Numbered from the stretch's first letter, positions 22,699 through 35,976 are shown. The stretch: DNA of 64,000 nt from Zea mays (GCF_902167145.1 NC_050104.1:95057849-95121848); one strand, 5' to 3'. A program made the numbers and translations. The notes: generated by a model from the sequence alone, not told the origin.

Positions 22699-24182
22699 TG
22701 AAAGCATCTAGGCCCCTGGTTGGTTTTAGTGATTAATGACAACGTAGTATTATATGTGACTAACGTATGTTTTGCAGAGACAAATGGTAAGTTAGGTCGC
22801 ATGACAGGTAGAAGTACTACAACGGTGAAAACAATCCCGGAGATAAGAACTCGAAGCGACGGCTAAAACGACGAAACAAAAGGCGAAGGTCTACGGAGTC
22901 CGAGTGTCAAGGAGATGTGGACACTCGCGATTTAGTTAGGTCTTTTATTCTCTTTTAGTCGTACTATAAAGAGGGGTTGTCGATGAGTAGTTTGACCAAG
23001 AGAGTTCTAGTGTAGTGTTGGTGCACAATCACACTCACATACAGTCCTAGGTGTCACTCTAGAACTCACTCACAAGTTAGAACGAAAACCGATTTGAAAA
23101 TCAAGAGTTAGGGTTTTCTGGCCCTGGGGCACCGGACTGTCCGGTGTGCACCGGACTGTCCGGTGCACCCTCTGCCAGGTGGGGCCTGGCTGGCCCGGGG
23201 AAGATCCTTCTCCATCCAGAAACCCGAGAGCGCAGGTTTCAGAGATGAATTTTAGTGGCGCACCGGACAGCGCACCGGACATCGCACCGGACTGTCCGGT
23301 GTGCACCCGACAGTGACTGTTCACTGTCCGGTGTGCCATGAGTCCAACGGCTAGCTGTCAGAACTAGCCGTTGGAAACGACCGGTGGCGCACCGGTGGCG
23401 CACCGTTGGCGCACCGGACTGTCCGGTGCGCCAGTGCGCAGAAAGTTGCCTTTAACGGCTAGTTGGTGGGTGAGGGCTATTTATACCCCTTCCACCCACC
23501 ATATTCAAGGTCTTGCACTCCACATTTATTCCAGCACATTGCTAGAGCATTGCAAGCACCAAAAGCCTAGTGAGGAGATTAGAGAATCTTAATCCGCGTT
23601 TGTTCCTCATTAGCGCTAGCGAGAGCCACCTAGAGCACACACCACTTGCATTAGGCTTCTCTTGGTCAAGCGAAAGTCTACGGCTTGTTACTCTTGGTGA
23701 TCGGCATCACCTAGATGGCTTGGTGGCGTTGGGAGCTCGGTGATCACCGTGAAGATCTTGTTGGTGACCGGACTCAAGTTTGTAAGCGGTCTCGAGGGAT
23801 CCACCGCGCCGGAGTGGCAAAGGATCATCTCGTAGTGAGCACTTGGTTCTTGCGAGGACCAAGGGGGAGCGATACCCTTGCGCGGGTGCTCCAACGAGGA
23901 CTAGTGGACAGTGCCGACTCTTCGATACCTCGGGAAAAATTGGAGGAGTCTTCTAAACCTTGCTTTACATTCCGCACTTAATTCAAGCACTTTACATTGT
24001 GTATTTGTTTAGCAAGTATTTGAAGTATTGTCTTAGCATTGTTACATTTCTAGTATTATATTCTTAGTGCTAGTTGTTGGGGTGAAGTTGGGGTCTTGCT
24101 TAGTTCTTGCTTAGGTTTTAATTAGTGTTGACTTTTAGAAAAGCCCAATTCACCCCCCCTCTTGGGCATCGTGATCCTTTCA
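22699..24182 (+). repeat. 5' LTR of element B
   Basis: 1,484 bp, TGAAAG...CTTTCA. CACCGGACTGTCCGGTG-type palindromes cluster at 23125-23440, just upstream of the TATA-like TATTTATA (23479-23486). Such palindromes upstream of the promoter are described for Sirevirus LTRs. Compared with the 3' LTR it has one extra palindrome unit near 23140. Confidence 0.9.
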
Positions 24183-24183
24183 A

Positions 24184-24196
24184 TTGGTATAGAGCC
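24184..24196 (+). promoter_or_regulatory. Primer binding site of element B
   Basis: TTGGTATAGAGCC follows the LTR by one base. It matches the initiator Met-tRNA site TGGTATCAGAGCC with one base missing, which may weaken priming. Confidence 0.8.
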
Positions 24197-24233
24197 TTGT
24201 TGCTCATAGATTAGCTTAACCGCTAGAGTTACG

Positions 24234-25085
24234 ATGTCCGGTGGGGATGGACCTCCTCCCGTTTTTGATGGTGACGATTTTCCTTATTGGAAAATTCGTA
24301 TGGAAGCATACTTAGAGGCTATAGACATTGGTGTCTATAAAGCCGCCACACAAGGATTCCCCGAACCTAGAGATCCCACAAATCTTGTAGGTGATGAGTT
24401 CAATTATGAGAAATGGAATGCTAAGGCCAAAAACACCCTTTTTAGAGGCCTTTGCAAAGATGTGTTCAATAGAGTAAGAAATCATAAAAATGCTCATGAT
24501 TTGTGGATGGACATTTGTGCTCTACACGAAGGAACTAGAAGTGAGCGTGAGGAGATATATCACATAGCCATGCGAAAGTTAAATTCTTTTGAAATGCTTG
24601 CTAATGAAAATGCAAATGCTATGTACTCACGTCTCAATATTCTTGTAGAGGAAGTTAATGGATTGGGGCTTACTCAAATCTCACAACCGGATGTTGTGAG
24701 GAAGATTCTCAGTGTCCTCCCAATAGACAAATATGGACACATTGTCACTGTGCTACATCAAATGGATCTTTCAGTTACCACACCTACACAAATTTTGGGA
24801 AAGATCAATGCCCATGAGATGTACATGCACATCAACGACAAAGAAGAATCATCTTCCAAAAGAAAGGATTTGGCTCTCAAAGCAAATCATGAAAGAAAAG
24901 GAAAAGCAAAAATACAAGTTGAGGAAGAATCCTCAAGTGATGATGACCTTGATGAAACATTGCCTTGATGGTAAGGAAGACCACCAAGATGTTGAAGAAG
25001 CTAAATAGAGAAGGCATCAAATTTGATTCAAGAAAGAAGAAATTCTTTTCCAGCAAAAGAAAGCCCATTTCTGAGATGGACTGCT
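24234..25085 (+). pseudogene. Gag of element B, N-terminal part
   Basis: It begins MSGGDGPPPVFDGDDFPYWK, the start style of Copia gags, and continues through the UBN2-like capsid region (FRGLCKDVFNRVRNHKNAHDLW, VVRKILSVLP). Then comes a basic and acidic linker ending at TGA 24966-24968. A frame change close to 24960 puts the following codons in another frame, which runs up to the first Cys of the zinc knuckle. Element A is inserted there (25086), so Gag is split by 10.9 kb. The continuation is at 35977-37414. Confidence 0.85.
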
Positions 25086-27386
25086 TGAAAGTTGCCTAGA
25101 GGGGGGGTGAATAGGCAAGTTAAAACTTTTTCAACAAAAACTAGAAGCAAACTGGGTAAAACTGAATTGATCTCGAAATTCACCCAGTTAACTTTGGAAA
25201 TGAGATGTTCTAAATGATCCACAGGGTTCAAAGTAGTAGATCTGAGAATGGCACTTCTCAAAATCCACACACCAAAAAGATATAAACAAATCTTCCACGC
25301 AATGGTGAGAGAACGAAGAACACAAACAAACACAATGAGCAAGAACACAAGAGACATAAGATTTATCCCGAGGTTCGGTCACACCACCAAGGTGCCCTAC
25401 TTCCTCGTTGAGGCGCCCACAAAGAGCCGGGTCTCTTTCAACCCTAATCCTCCCTTTGCCGACCACAAAGGTCAAGCTCACACACTAATCTTTGCTCAAA
25501 CGAGCGGGTAATACAAACTTTCTTGTGGTCTTCCACAAGATTTGGAGACTCACAAGAGACACCTAGTCGTCTAGGAGCTAGAAGCTCCAAGAGTAATGAA
25601 TCCACAAAGAACTCGATGTAGTACCAAAGCTCGAATGAAGAAGAGCAAGAGATATTTGGAGATGAAGCTCAAAAACCGCAGCTCTCAAACTCACTCAAAG
25701 ATTTCTCTCCAAAGATTTGAAATGGGAGAGGCAAGAGATGTGTGAGAGAGAGAGGGAGGTGTTTCTTGTGTTAGAAATGGAGTTCAAATCGTGCTCACTA
25801 CTTTTGGGGAGAGAGGTAGGAGGTAGTATATATAGGTGGAGCTCAAAACTAGCCGTTGGGCAGATTTTTCTGCCTGAGACCGGTTGAACCTCCCCCTAGG
25901 GCGGTTGAACCTCCCCTGGCAGGCCTGGCAGCCTGTCTGCCAGTCTGACTGGCAGACTGACGCGCAGACTGACCTGCAGACTGGTCAGGGTTGACCAGAC
26001 CGGTTGAACCTCCCCCTAGGGCGGTTGAACCGCCCCTGACACCTCTGGCGACCTGTTTGCCAGTCTGACTTGCAGACTGTTGGTCAGAGGTCAGAGGGGT
26101 CAGAGACCAGCTGAACTGCCCCTCAGGACCAGTTCAATTGGTCTTGACCAGAGAGTTTAGGAGAGAAAACCCCAGCTCAACTGCCCGGAGGCAAGTTCAG
26201 CTGGTGTATGGTCAAAGAGGTTCACAGCTGAAGTTGAGTTCAGCTGAAGTTGAGAAAGCTCAACTCAGCTGAAGTTCAGCTCAGCTGAAAAGCTCAGCTG
26301 CAGCTGAAGAAGCTCAACTCAGCTGAAGTCAAGTTCAGCTGGAAAGCTCAGCTACAGTTGAAGAAGTTCAGCTGCTTTTCAGCAAGAACACTCTAGGTTT
26401 CTCAACCCTAACCACGGTCAACCATAGAACGTTAAAGAGATTTTTGCTTTTCAAAAATAGCTTTTGAATAGAGAGGTTTGAGCTTTGGCAAACACCAACC
26501 TTCTTTTTGGATCCCCCTTTATAGTACGACGATTCCTATACTCAAGTTAAATAAAATATAATGAAGTAAACTCCTTGAGTCATTGGTGACTCATGTGTGA
26601 TTTCTCCATGGCGTTGCTTCATAAGGATCACAAACATCTTTGTCTCACCTTTTGAAGCAAACATAAATCAAACCCTGTGACTTGTACCATATCACCATGT
26701 ATGAGTTCAAAACATGGCTTCAAGTCACCTTGCTGATGCATCAACATGTTATAACTCTTCATAGCTGATTAGTTCATCGACTTAGTGCAAGTACTCTCTT
26801 CTTCACCTTAGCCATGGTACCTCGGTCTACAAGCCGTCGCTTGGCCTTCACCTTCGCTTAGTTCCTCGAAGCCCTTTCCTTGCTATCTTCACCCTATCAA
26901 GCCATTCTTGAGTCACATCATATTGAGCATCCATTGAGAGAATCATTTCTTCAATATTGTGAACCTTGCTTGAATGTCTTCTAGATATAACCGTTAAGAT
27001 CAATCAAGCTCTAATTTGATTCTCATAGAAGCATATATGGACTGATAGTAATATGGTCAAGCCAATTCACGATTCCTCATATCTTATTCACTTTGGCTTG
27101 ACCTATCCTCTTAATCACTTCATCCTCTATTCTGGTCATATGTATGTAGTGATTTCTCAGGTCTTGTCCATATATTCAAACCAATATAGAGACCATATTA
27201 TATCCATTTGCATTGTCTCACTGGTTATTTGACCTTGTGTTGAACCTTGTTCACTGATCATTATACACTATTCAAGTATGTTCATCATACTGAATTTCCT
27301 GTTCAACACTTAGCAAACTTGTTAGACCTTTAAATGTGTTGTTATCCAAATCACCAAAACTCACAAAAGGGATGAATGCACTTTCA
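25086..27386 (-). repeat. 3' LTR of element A
   Basis: On the minus strand it runs TGAAAGTGCATTC...CAACTTTCA. TATATATA lies at 25834-25827. Upstream of it in element terms are GACCGGTTGAACC pairs (25880-26025) and an array of CAGCTG hexamers (26111-26385). Confidence 0.92.
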
Positions 27387-27402
27387 ATCTCCCCCTTTTT
27401 GG
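27387..27402 (-). promoter_or_regulatory. Polypurine tract of element A
   Basis: On the minus strand AAAAAGGGGGAGAT precedes the 3' LTR, itself preceded by CATCAATCACC, the same arrangement as in B, C and D. Confidence 0.88.
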
Positions 27403-30400
27403 TGATTGATGACAACACATTTAAAGCTTACATAAGATTTGATAAATAAGATTTTGAATCCTATGATATAGTTTCCTCCCCCTAAATATGTGCATTTCAT
27501 AAAATACCAGTTTTGTACTCAAATGCCAAAACCACATATTTGGGTCAAAGAGTGAAGACAACTTATATCATACTATTCATTGGGTGCTTTGTGTCATAAA
27601 TAAATGTGATGCTCATGACATATTATGCACTCATCAATTTCCTTCATCTTATGTTTTACTTATGATTCAACCCCCTTTTGTCAATTATTTCTCCCCCTTT
27701 TCAAAAGTCTTCTTACACTTAGTTACATAAGACTAAAGGTAAGCTTTAATGCACAATTTCTCCCCCTTTGTCATAAATTTCCAAAAAAAAGATATAAAGA
27801 ATTTAAAGGGTAGAAATTATGATTAATCAAGATTTGAACACACTATCATGAAAAGGGTCCTTATATGGCACAAAGGTAATGGAGAAGTGTCATAAGTGAT
27901 GTACCTTTGCGTTTTACCTTTTCAAAGGGGTGTTCCACACTTGTGTTGTATTTAGAGTTCATTTTGCAATCTCTTGTTGGCATAATTGTGACATAGGTCC
28001 AAGATATCAAATGAATATTGTCATACTAATTGAAAGATAAATCTTGATACCTAGAGTCTAGATGTCACCTATCATTTTCTTTGTTCCATGCCATATGGTC
28101 TTCATTATAATCATGAATTTCTATCTTAGCTTTTGATAGGCTTGACATTTCAAAGAGAAACTTATCCTCTTTAAACGATCAAGAGAAACTCATTCTCTTC
28201 AAAGAACTACACAAATTCACTAAAAGAAAATGTTAGTCTTTAAGGACACAAGATATAGAATGAGCTCCCCCTAAATGTATGCATCAAGTACTCGAATTAC
28301 TTGTAACATGCACTTGATTCAATTAAGATTCTTAGAGGAGTTCACCATATATCTTGGTCAAGGCATAATATATTTGAAACAATTGAATTTATGCTAGAGA
28401 ACACATATCATTCCCCAATAGAACTAATCCATGGGTGTCATGTGGTAAATATTTGATCATTTCCTTGGAACCACTCATCCTCATTTGATGTTCTCCAAGG
28501 TGTGAGACTACACAACATGAACTTAAAAGAAATCATTAGTCTCACAAGATATAGGTTAAACTCTCCCTCAATTTGTGCATGCAAGAGTACACAAAGTACA
28601 CTTATGCACATCAAAAATACAAGGTTAAAGGAGATGTTTGCACTATATCTTGGTTTAACATAACATGCTTTACATAGATGATGAAAATTAAGTCAATTGA
28701 AGTTTAAGAACTGAAAGTATATCAATTGAAATCCTAAAGGGCAAAGCATGCTAATATGAACCTCAAACCTCATAATGACGGATATCATATAAATATGTCA
28801 CTACATCTCCATTATTTGGTTGACAAAAAGTGTAACTCCCTTCTTGAATCACTGTGATTTCTTTTCTCTTTATGATTTCATCCAACCAGGCGATCTTGAA
28901 CTAGACCCATTGAAACTCAATGATTGAAACAACCAAGACTCTTATATCCGTAGATTTTGAATCCATCTTGAAAGCACTTGGAAAGACCTTATTGAAACAC
29001 TTAGAAAAGAGAGCATTAGAGACACAAGGGAGGGTTTCACAAATGATAATCCTTATATGTGGATGGAGAATGAATCATCATTCTTGAAGCCCAAAAGGAT
29101 AGATTAAATTCCTTTAAATTAGTGCACACATATAGTTGATGTCAAATTTATATGCACTATTGAACATTTTATATTGCAAGGAAATTAACCTATACTATGG
29201 TACATCCCACTAAGGATAGAATACTAAAACAACTGAAGGAGAGGAAGTTTTCATACCTTGGCCTCTTATCAACTTCATCTTACTTTAGTTGAATAGTATC
29301 CTTTAAGCTTGTGATTTATCCAATTTAAAACAAGCACCATCTCTTAACATAGATTTTCTATGGATAAACTCAACACAAGAGATGACATTAGTAGCACAAG
29401 CACTAGTTTCTTGTTTAGCAACCTTTTATATGTGGAAGACAAGCGTGTTGCTAAAATAAAGAAACATCATAATATGGACTAAATTTCTTTGAACCCTCAT
29501 GCACAATATATTTTGAATGACATGGATAATATGCATGGTTATTCAATGAAGTCTAAAGGGATGACTTAATCCATATTATGGTGAGTGTCTAATATAGAAG
29601 AATCAAATCCAAATTAACTAGATAGAGAATACGTCACATAATTTTGGATTGTTCACCATATGACAATATTCATTCAACTTCCAATTAGACCTTTATTTCA
29701 TAATCAACATCTGATGTATATCCTCAAGTGCTTCTTTTTTCTTAGTGGCTACACAAGTCACAAAAAGATAAGATTTGAAAATAATATGCACTTGAGATTC
29801 AGTTGTTACCATCCTAGCTACTATCTCCAAAGATGATTTATACATTCATTATCGAGCACCCAACTTGATCCATTGAAGCAGTGATTATCATCGTGTTGCC
29901 TTCTTGATGATGAACCTAGCTTGACCTTGGGTGCACCTAGCTTATCAAGGTTAGTCGCACAAACATTCATATCATAAAGACAAGTTATGCATGAAATTTT
30001 CAACTTAGTGATCCAATTGAATGTGAAGCATATGGATACCGATTGAAATAAATTTATAAGATATCAAAATATAGGTTTACAAGATTTAGAGAGTATGGAT
30101 CACTAATTGTACCTTTTACAGTTTAAAAATCATATCCATGTTAGTGCATATGTATGTCATAAATATCAACAAAAAGGATTCTTATGCACTTTTAGATTTA
30201 ATGATAAGGGAATTTTAAACTACCTCAAGAGTAGCTATTTAGAAAACAAAGATTACAATCCATATGAATGAGATACAAATTTACCATTTTAGATTGTCTT
30301 AGTATAACTTACTCAAGGGAAACTTATTTTCTACGACACAAGATATATAATGTTCTCCCACTAGATATGTGCATCAAGTATTTGAATGACTTGCCACATG

Positions 30401-32047
30401 CACTTTCAATTCAGTTAAGAGTCTCATGAGGAGTACATTACATATCATGGTCAAGGCATGAAAAATTTGCAATGAATTGACTTATCCTTAAGAATACTTA
30501 CCACCAAGTAGAGTGTACCATTTGTTGTATCAATTGAAAGATCTTACTATATGAGATGGTGTCATCTAAGTATTCTTCTTTTCTTCATTTGTGGAGACTT
30601 CCCTCTTTAGCTTGTTATCTCTTTTCCTTTTAAAACTAGTCGAAAAGGCACTTTGAAAAAGAGATATTAGTGGTACAAGGAAGTATTTAATAAATGATGG
30701 TATTTATATATGAATGGCAAACAAATCATCATTTATGAGGCATAAAGGCATAAATTAAATTCCTTTGAAGTTAGTGCACATGGATGAGTGAATTAATATT
30801 ATGCACCAATTTACAAATTTAAGCCAAAAAGAATTTAACTTTCATATTGACATTTTTTTCATAAAATAGATTATTACCAATTGAAAGAATGCCACTTGAA
30901 AGGAACAATTATTGGTCACATACCAAATGAAACAGTAAAAGTCTACAAAAATAAAGCTGAAAAGGTACTGCACAGGCTTCTGAAAAGGTGACCTGACGCG
31001 ACAAAAAAAGACTGAAAAAGTGCTGCAAAAGGTGACCTGACGTCTGAAAAAAGGTACTGGCGCAGTCTGAAAAGGCATCTGATAAAGGGGGCTGACGCGG
31101 TCAGTCAAACGGTCAGACTGACGGGCGCCAGCGGCTCAGACTGCACCAGACCGGTTCAACCGGTCCTGGACACCGGTTCAACCGGTTTCAGCCAGGGGGT
31201 TTCCTGGTGAATACCAGCCGAGCTGAAGTTCAACTCAGAAGTTCAGCTGGTCTCCCCAGCTGAACTAGAAAGTTCAACTGGTCAAACCAGTTGAGCTTGG
31301 AATGAATTTTAAAATAATTTTTTTCACAATAAACCTCATTTCAAATTTTAAAATGTACGCATAGATTGAATGGCACACTCCATTTGAGAAACACATTCTC
31401 ATGTTGTGAAACTACATAAATCACTTAGACAAAAACATTAGTCTCACAACTCTAGTCATATAGAGAATTTCCCTTTTGGTAAGTGCTTTAAGAATTTGAA
31501 TTTCTTACTTAGCACTCTATTCATTTTAGAACATGGGATAATACTCTTTATGTCTAGGTTATGGCAATAATATGATGAATAACTTGAAATATGCCACAAG
31601 ATACATACAATCAATTTAGAGCATGTAGATTGTCACAATATAAAAATATGAACTTGCAATCTACCATATAATTAGATCCTTTCCAAAGCAAGGTAAAATC
31701 TTTTAAGTTAATTCTCAAGTGCTTCATTTTTCCTATGTGGATACAAAAGACACAAAGGAATATACCAATTAAAAGCAATGTGCACTTAAGAATTAATTGT
31801 TACCATCCTTTGGATATCACTTGGTTGTAGGCCTTTTGCTTGATTCCCACAAAGGTTAATCCTTATTCCCTACAACACAAGTTCTTGCTAGAGATGAATA
31901 TGAAGTTAGTGATATAACAACTCAATTCATCTTTGGGTCAATCTTAAAGGATAGACAATGTAAGATTTATAGCTTGAGATAAGAATTGAGTTAAACCGCT
32001 CAAGCACCCCAAAGCTTCATATCATCTGTAGGTACCTGCAAAACTTA
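27403..32047 (-). other. Non-coding body of element A with repeated modules and palindromes
   Basis: 4.6 kb without pol remnants. It carries hairpin/polypurine modules (28501-28580 with a perfect 10-bp pair TGTGAGACTA/TAGTCTCACA; 28203-28306; 30300-30394; 31405-31448). A cluster of ACCGGTTCAACCGG palindromes and CAGCTGAAC words at about 31140-31300 resembles the LTR of the same element. Similar in layout to the body of D (10767-14415), and some modules align between the two. Confidence 0.6.
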
Positions 32048-33621
32048 TCAAGTACATTTTGGTACCCATCTTTGGATGGGTCCACCAAGGTTAGCTAACA
32101 AGTACTTAGGCACCCAAATGGCCTTTGTGCTAGTTTTAGGTGAACTAATTACCTTTCTAGCACAAATGTCATTTTTGGGTCTCCTAAGCGAATATGAATG
32201 AATTGACATGGTAGGCTTAGGATACTTACTCATGGGACAATCCTTGCATAGGTGTCCCTTTCTTCGGCAAGTGTAGCAAATCTGATTTTTAATTTTGCAA
32301 GACTCCTTCTTGCCTTGCTTCTTGTTTGCTACATGGTTAGTGAGCCTCTTTCTTTCTAAAGTTAAGCCACTATCTTTTATGTAGGGACATGACTTAATCT
32401 CATGTCCCTTCTCATGACATTGATAACACTTTCTAGTGCATCTTCTCTTATTTGGAAGAGTGGCTTGTTAGTTACCTTGTGTGGAGCATGTGGAGATGTG
32501 GTTGAGGCACTTGTCATGAGCTTTGGATTTCTTATCTTGATGTTTGCTCATGACTTTCTTGGAAAGCTTGGTATTCTTTTGAAGGGGTTTTGTGCATGCT
32601 ACGGTTGTCCCCTTCTCAAGCTTTTTCACCATATTATCACGGTTATCTTGAGAAGGTTGAGCATGACACTTTCCCTTCAAACGAGTTAAGCTCCTTCTTA
32701 GCATTCCAACTTCTTCCTTGAGCTCTTTATTTTCTTGTGTGATAGAAATATCACTAATTCCTGAAATTTCTAGCTCAATGGAAGATTGGCTTGCTTGATA
32801 ACAACAATTGTTAGCACATGGTAATATAGTTTCAATTTCAACACATGTGCACATGTGAGGTTGGTATGATTTCAAATTAGTTAACACAACCTCATGAGCC
32901 ATTTCTAACATGATATGGGAATCCATAAATTTATTATGAGAGCATACAAGCATATCATGTTTTTCTTGTAAAGCTATATTTTCAATGTTTAGCTTTTCTA
33001 CCGTGTTCTTGAGCATAGCATTTTTATTTTCTAATTGAGCAATATATGATGAATGATTAATAGCTTTAATTTGCTCAATTGAAATGTCTTCATACCTTTG
33101 GACCAAATCATCATGAGAGCACTTTAGCTTCTCATGCTCTTTGGTCAACTTCTCCAAGTCTTTGATTTTTTCGATGAGGATATCTTCTTGCTTATGAAGC
33201 ATTTCCTTTTGTTCTTCCGCTCTTTTCATGAGTTTGAGCAAGCTCATCCGGTTCTTCTTACTTAGTTGAGCGAAGAATTTTTAAGATCATCCTCATCTTC
33301 ACTATTACTTTCATGCTCCTCCTCATCCTCACTTTCGCTTTCACTGTCACTCTCATTAGCAACAAAGCACATATGAGAAGTGGATTTGAAAGACGAACCT
33401 TGTGAAGAGGTGGATTCGTCGTTTGGTCTCCATCGATCATTTTCTTCTTCTTCAATAATGTTCTTCGCCTCATCTTCCTTCATTTTGAGGAACATCCTTT
33501 CGGCGATTCTCATGGCAAGGTCTATTGCCCTAGGATCAACATCTGCACCAAAAGATGAAGTCGAGGCAACCTCAACTTTTTCAAGCTTAGAAGCACTTTC
33601 GTTTCTTAGTCCCCCCGACAT
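32048..33621 (-). pseudogene. Gag of element A with two CCHC knuckles
   Basis: It starts MSGGLRNESASKLEKVE (33621), has an acidic Ser/Glu run, then a frame change near 33265 at an A-rich run. Next come a long coiled coil (33247-32468, 259 codons) with the Cys-rich patch TCVEIETILPCANNCC, an in-frame TAA (32470-32468), and two knuckles CYQCHEKGHEIKSC and CYTCRKRGHLCKDC, ending near 32048. It aligns with the D gag over the coiled coil and knuckles but lacks the UBN2-like N-terminal domain and the third knuckle. Not translatable as one protein in this copy unless the shift is used. Confidence 0.7.
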
Positions 33622-33660
33622 GATCTTTCCTCACGCGGTTAAGCGTTAGAACGAGGATTA

Positions 33661-33675
33661 GGCTCTGATACCAAT
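33661..33675 (-). promoter_or_regulatory. Primer binding site of element A
   Basis: On the minus strand TTGGTATCAGAGCC follows the 5' LTR end, a full match to the initiator Met-tRNA site used by Copia elements. Confidence 0.9.
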
Positions 33676-35976
33676 TGAAAGTTGCCTAGAGGGGGGGTGA
33701 ATAGGCAAGTTAAAACTTTTTCAACAAAAACTAGAAGCAAACTGGGTAAAACTGAATTGATCTCGAAATTCACCCAGTTAACTTTGGAAATGAGATGTTC
33801 TAAATGATCCACAGGGTTCAAAGTAGTAGATCTGAGAATGGCACTTCTCAAAATCCACACACCAAAAAGATATAAACAAATCTTCCACGCAATGGTGAGA
33901 GAACGAAGAACACAAACAAACACAATGAGCAAGAACACAAGAGACACAAGATTTATCCCGAGGTTCGGTCACACCACCAAGGTGCCCTACTTCCTCGTTG
34001 AGACGCCCATAAAGAGTCGGGTCTCTTTCAACCCTAATCCTCCCTTTGCCGACCACAAAGGTCAAGCTCACACACTAATCTTTGCTCAAACGAGCGGGTA
34101 ATACAAACTTTCTTGTGGTCTTCCACAAGATTTGGAGACTCACAAGAGACACCTAGTCGTCTAGGAGCTAGAAGCTCCAAGAGTAATGAATCCACAAAGA
34201 ACTCGATGTAGTACCAAAGCTCGAATGAAGAAGAGCAAGAGATATTTGGAGATGAAGCTCAAAAACCGCAGCTCTCAAACTCACTCAAAGATTTCTCTCC
34301 AAAGATTTGAAATGGGAGAGGCAAGAGATGTGTGAGAGAGAGAGGGAGGTGTTTCTTGTGTTAGAAATGGAGTTCAAATCGTGCTCACTACTTTTGGGGA
34401 GAGAGGTAGGAGGTAGTATATATAGGTGGAGCTCAAAACTAGCCGTTGGGCAGATTTTTCTGCCTGAGACCGGTTGAACCTCCCCCTAGGGCGGTTGAAC
34501 CTCCCCTGGCAGGCCTGGCAGCCTGTCTGCCAGTCTGACTGGCAGACTGACGCGCAGACTGACCTGCAGACTGGTCAGGGTTGACCAGACCGGTTGAACC
34601 TCCCCCTAGGGCGGTTGAACCGCCCCTGACACCTCTGGCGACCTGTTTGCCAGTCTGACTTGCAGACTGTTGGTCAGAGGTTAGAGGGGTCAGAGACCAG
34701 CTGAATTGCCCCTCAGGACCAGTTCAACTGGTCTTGACCAGAGAGTTTAGGAGAGAAAACCCCAGCTCAACTGCCCGGAGGCAAGTTCAGCTGGTGTATG
34801 GTCAAAGAGGTTCACAGCTGAAGTTGAGTTCAGCTGAAGTTGAGAAAGCTCAACTCAGCTGAAGTTCAGCTCAGCTGAAAAGCTCAGCTGCAGCTGAAGA
34901 AGCTCAACTCAGCTGAAGTCAAGTTCAGATGGAAAGCTCAGCTGCAGTTGAAGAAGTTCAGCTGCTTTTCAGCAAGAACACTCTAGGTTTCTCAACCCTA
35001 ACCACGGTCAACCATAGAACGTTAAAGAGATTTTTGCTTTTCAAAAATAGCTTTTGAATAGAGAGGTTTGAGCTTTGGCAAACACCAACCTTCTTTTTGG
35101 ATCCCCCTTTATAGTACGACGATTCCTATACTCAAGTTAAATAAAATATAATGAAGTAAACTCCTTGAGTCATTGGTGACTCATGTGTGATTTCTCCATG
35201 GCGTTGCTTCATAAGGATCACAAACATCTTTGTGTCACCTTTTGAAGCAAACATAAATCAAACCCTGTGACTTGTACCATATCACCATGTATGAGTTCAA
35301 AACATGGCTTCAAGTCACCTTGCTGATGCATCAACATGTTATAACTCTTCATAGCTGATTAGTTCATCGACTTAGTGCAAGTACTCTCTTCTTCACCTTA
35401 GCCATGGTACCTCGGTCTACAAGCCGTCGCTTGGCCTTCACCTTCGCTTAGTTCCTCGAAGCCCTTTCCTTGCTATCTTCACCCTATCAAGCCATTCTTG
35501 AGTCACATCATATTGAGCATCCATTGAGAGAATCATTTCTTCAATATTGTGAACCTTGCTTGAATGTCTTCTAGATATAACCGTTAAGATCAATCAAGCT
35601 CTAATTTGATTCTCATAGAAGCATATATGGACTGATAGTAATATGGTCAAGCTAATTCACGATTCCTCATATCTTATTCACTTTGGCTTGACCTATCCTC
35701 TTAATCACTTCATCCTCTATTCTGGTCATATGTATGTAGTGATTTCTCAGGTCTTGTCCATATATTCAAACCAATATAGAGACCATATTATATCCATTTG
35801 CATTGTCTCACTGGTTATTTGACCTTGTGTTGAACCTTGTTCACTGATCATTATACACTATTCAAGTATGTTCATCATACTGAATTTCCTGTTCAACACT
35901 TAGCAAACTTGTTAGACCTTTAAATGTGTTGTTATCCAAATCACCAAAACTCACAAAAGGGATGAATGCACTTTCA
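33676..35976 (-). repeat. 5' LTR of element A
   Basis: 2,301 bp, the same length as the 3' LTR. TATATATA lies at 34424-34417 on the minus strand. Differences from the 3' LTR counted by eye are about 11, mostly transitions. Confidence 0.92.

Larger units (their letters stand above)
25086..35976 (-). mobile_element. Gag-only Sirevirus-like element A, complete and young
   Basis: Two 2,301-bp LTRs (25086-27386, 33676-35976) without indels and with about 11 differences, flanked by CTGCT (25081-25085, 35977-35981). In element orientation: 5' LTR, primer site, gag with two CCHC knuckles, 4.7 kb non-coding, polypurine tract, 3' LTR. No pol domain is present, so movement needed a helper. At a grass rate of about 1.3e-8 per site per year, 0.5 percent divergence suggests roughly 0.2 million years or less. 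The youngest insertion in the nest. Confidence 0.93.

Noticed and set aside
23125..23440. CACCGGAC palindromes as a CRISPR-like array
   Set aside because: Spacing is irregular, units are palindromes of a plant LTR, and they recur in every LTR of the family.
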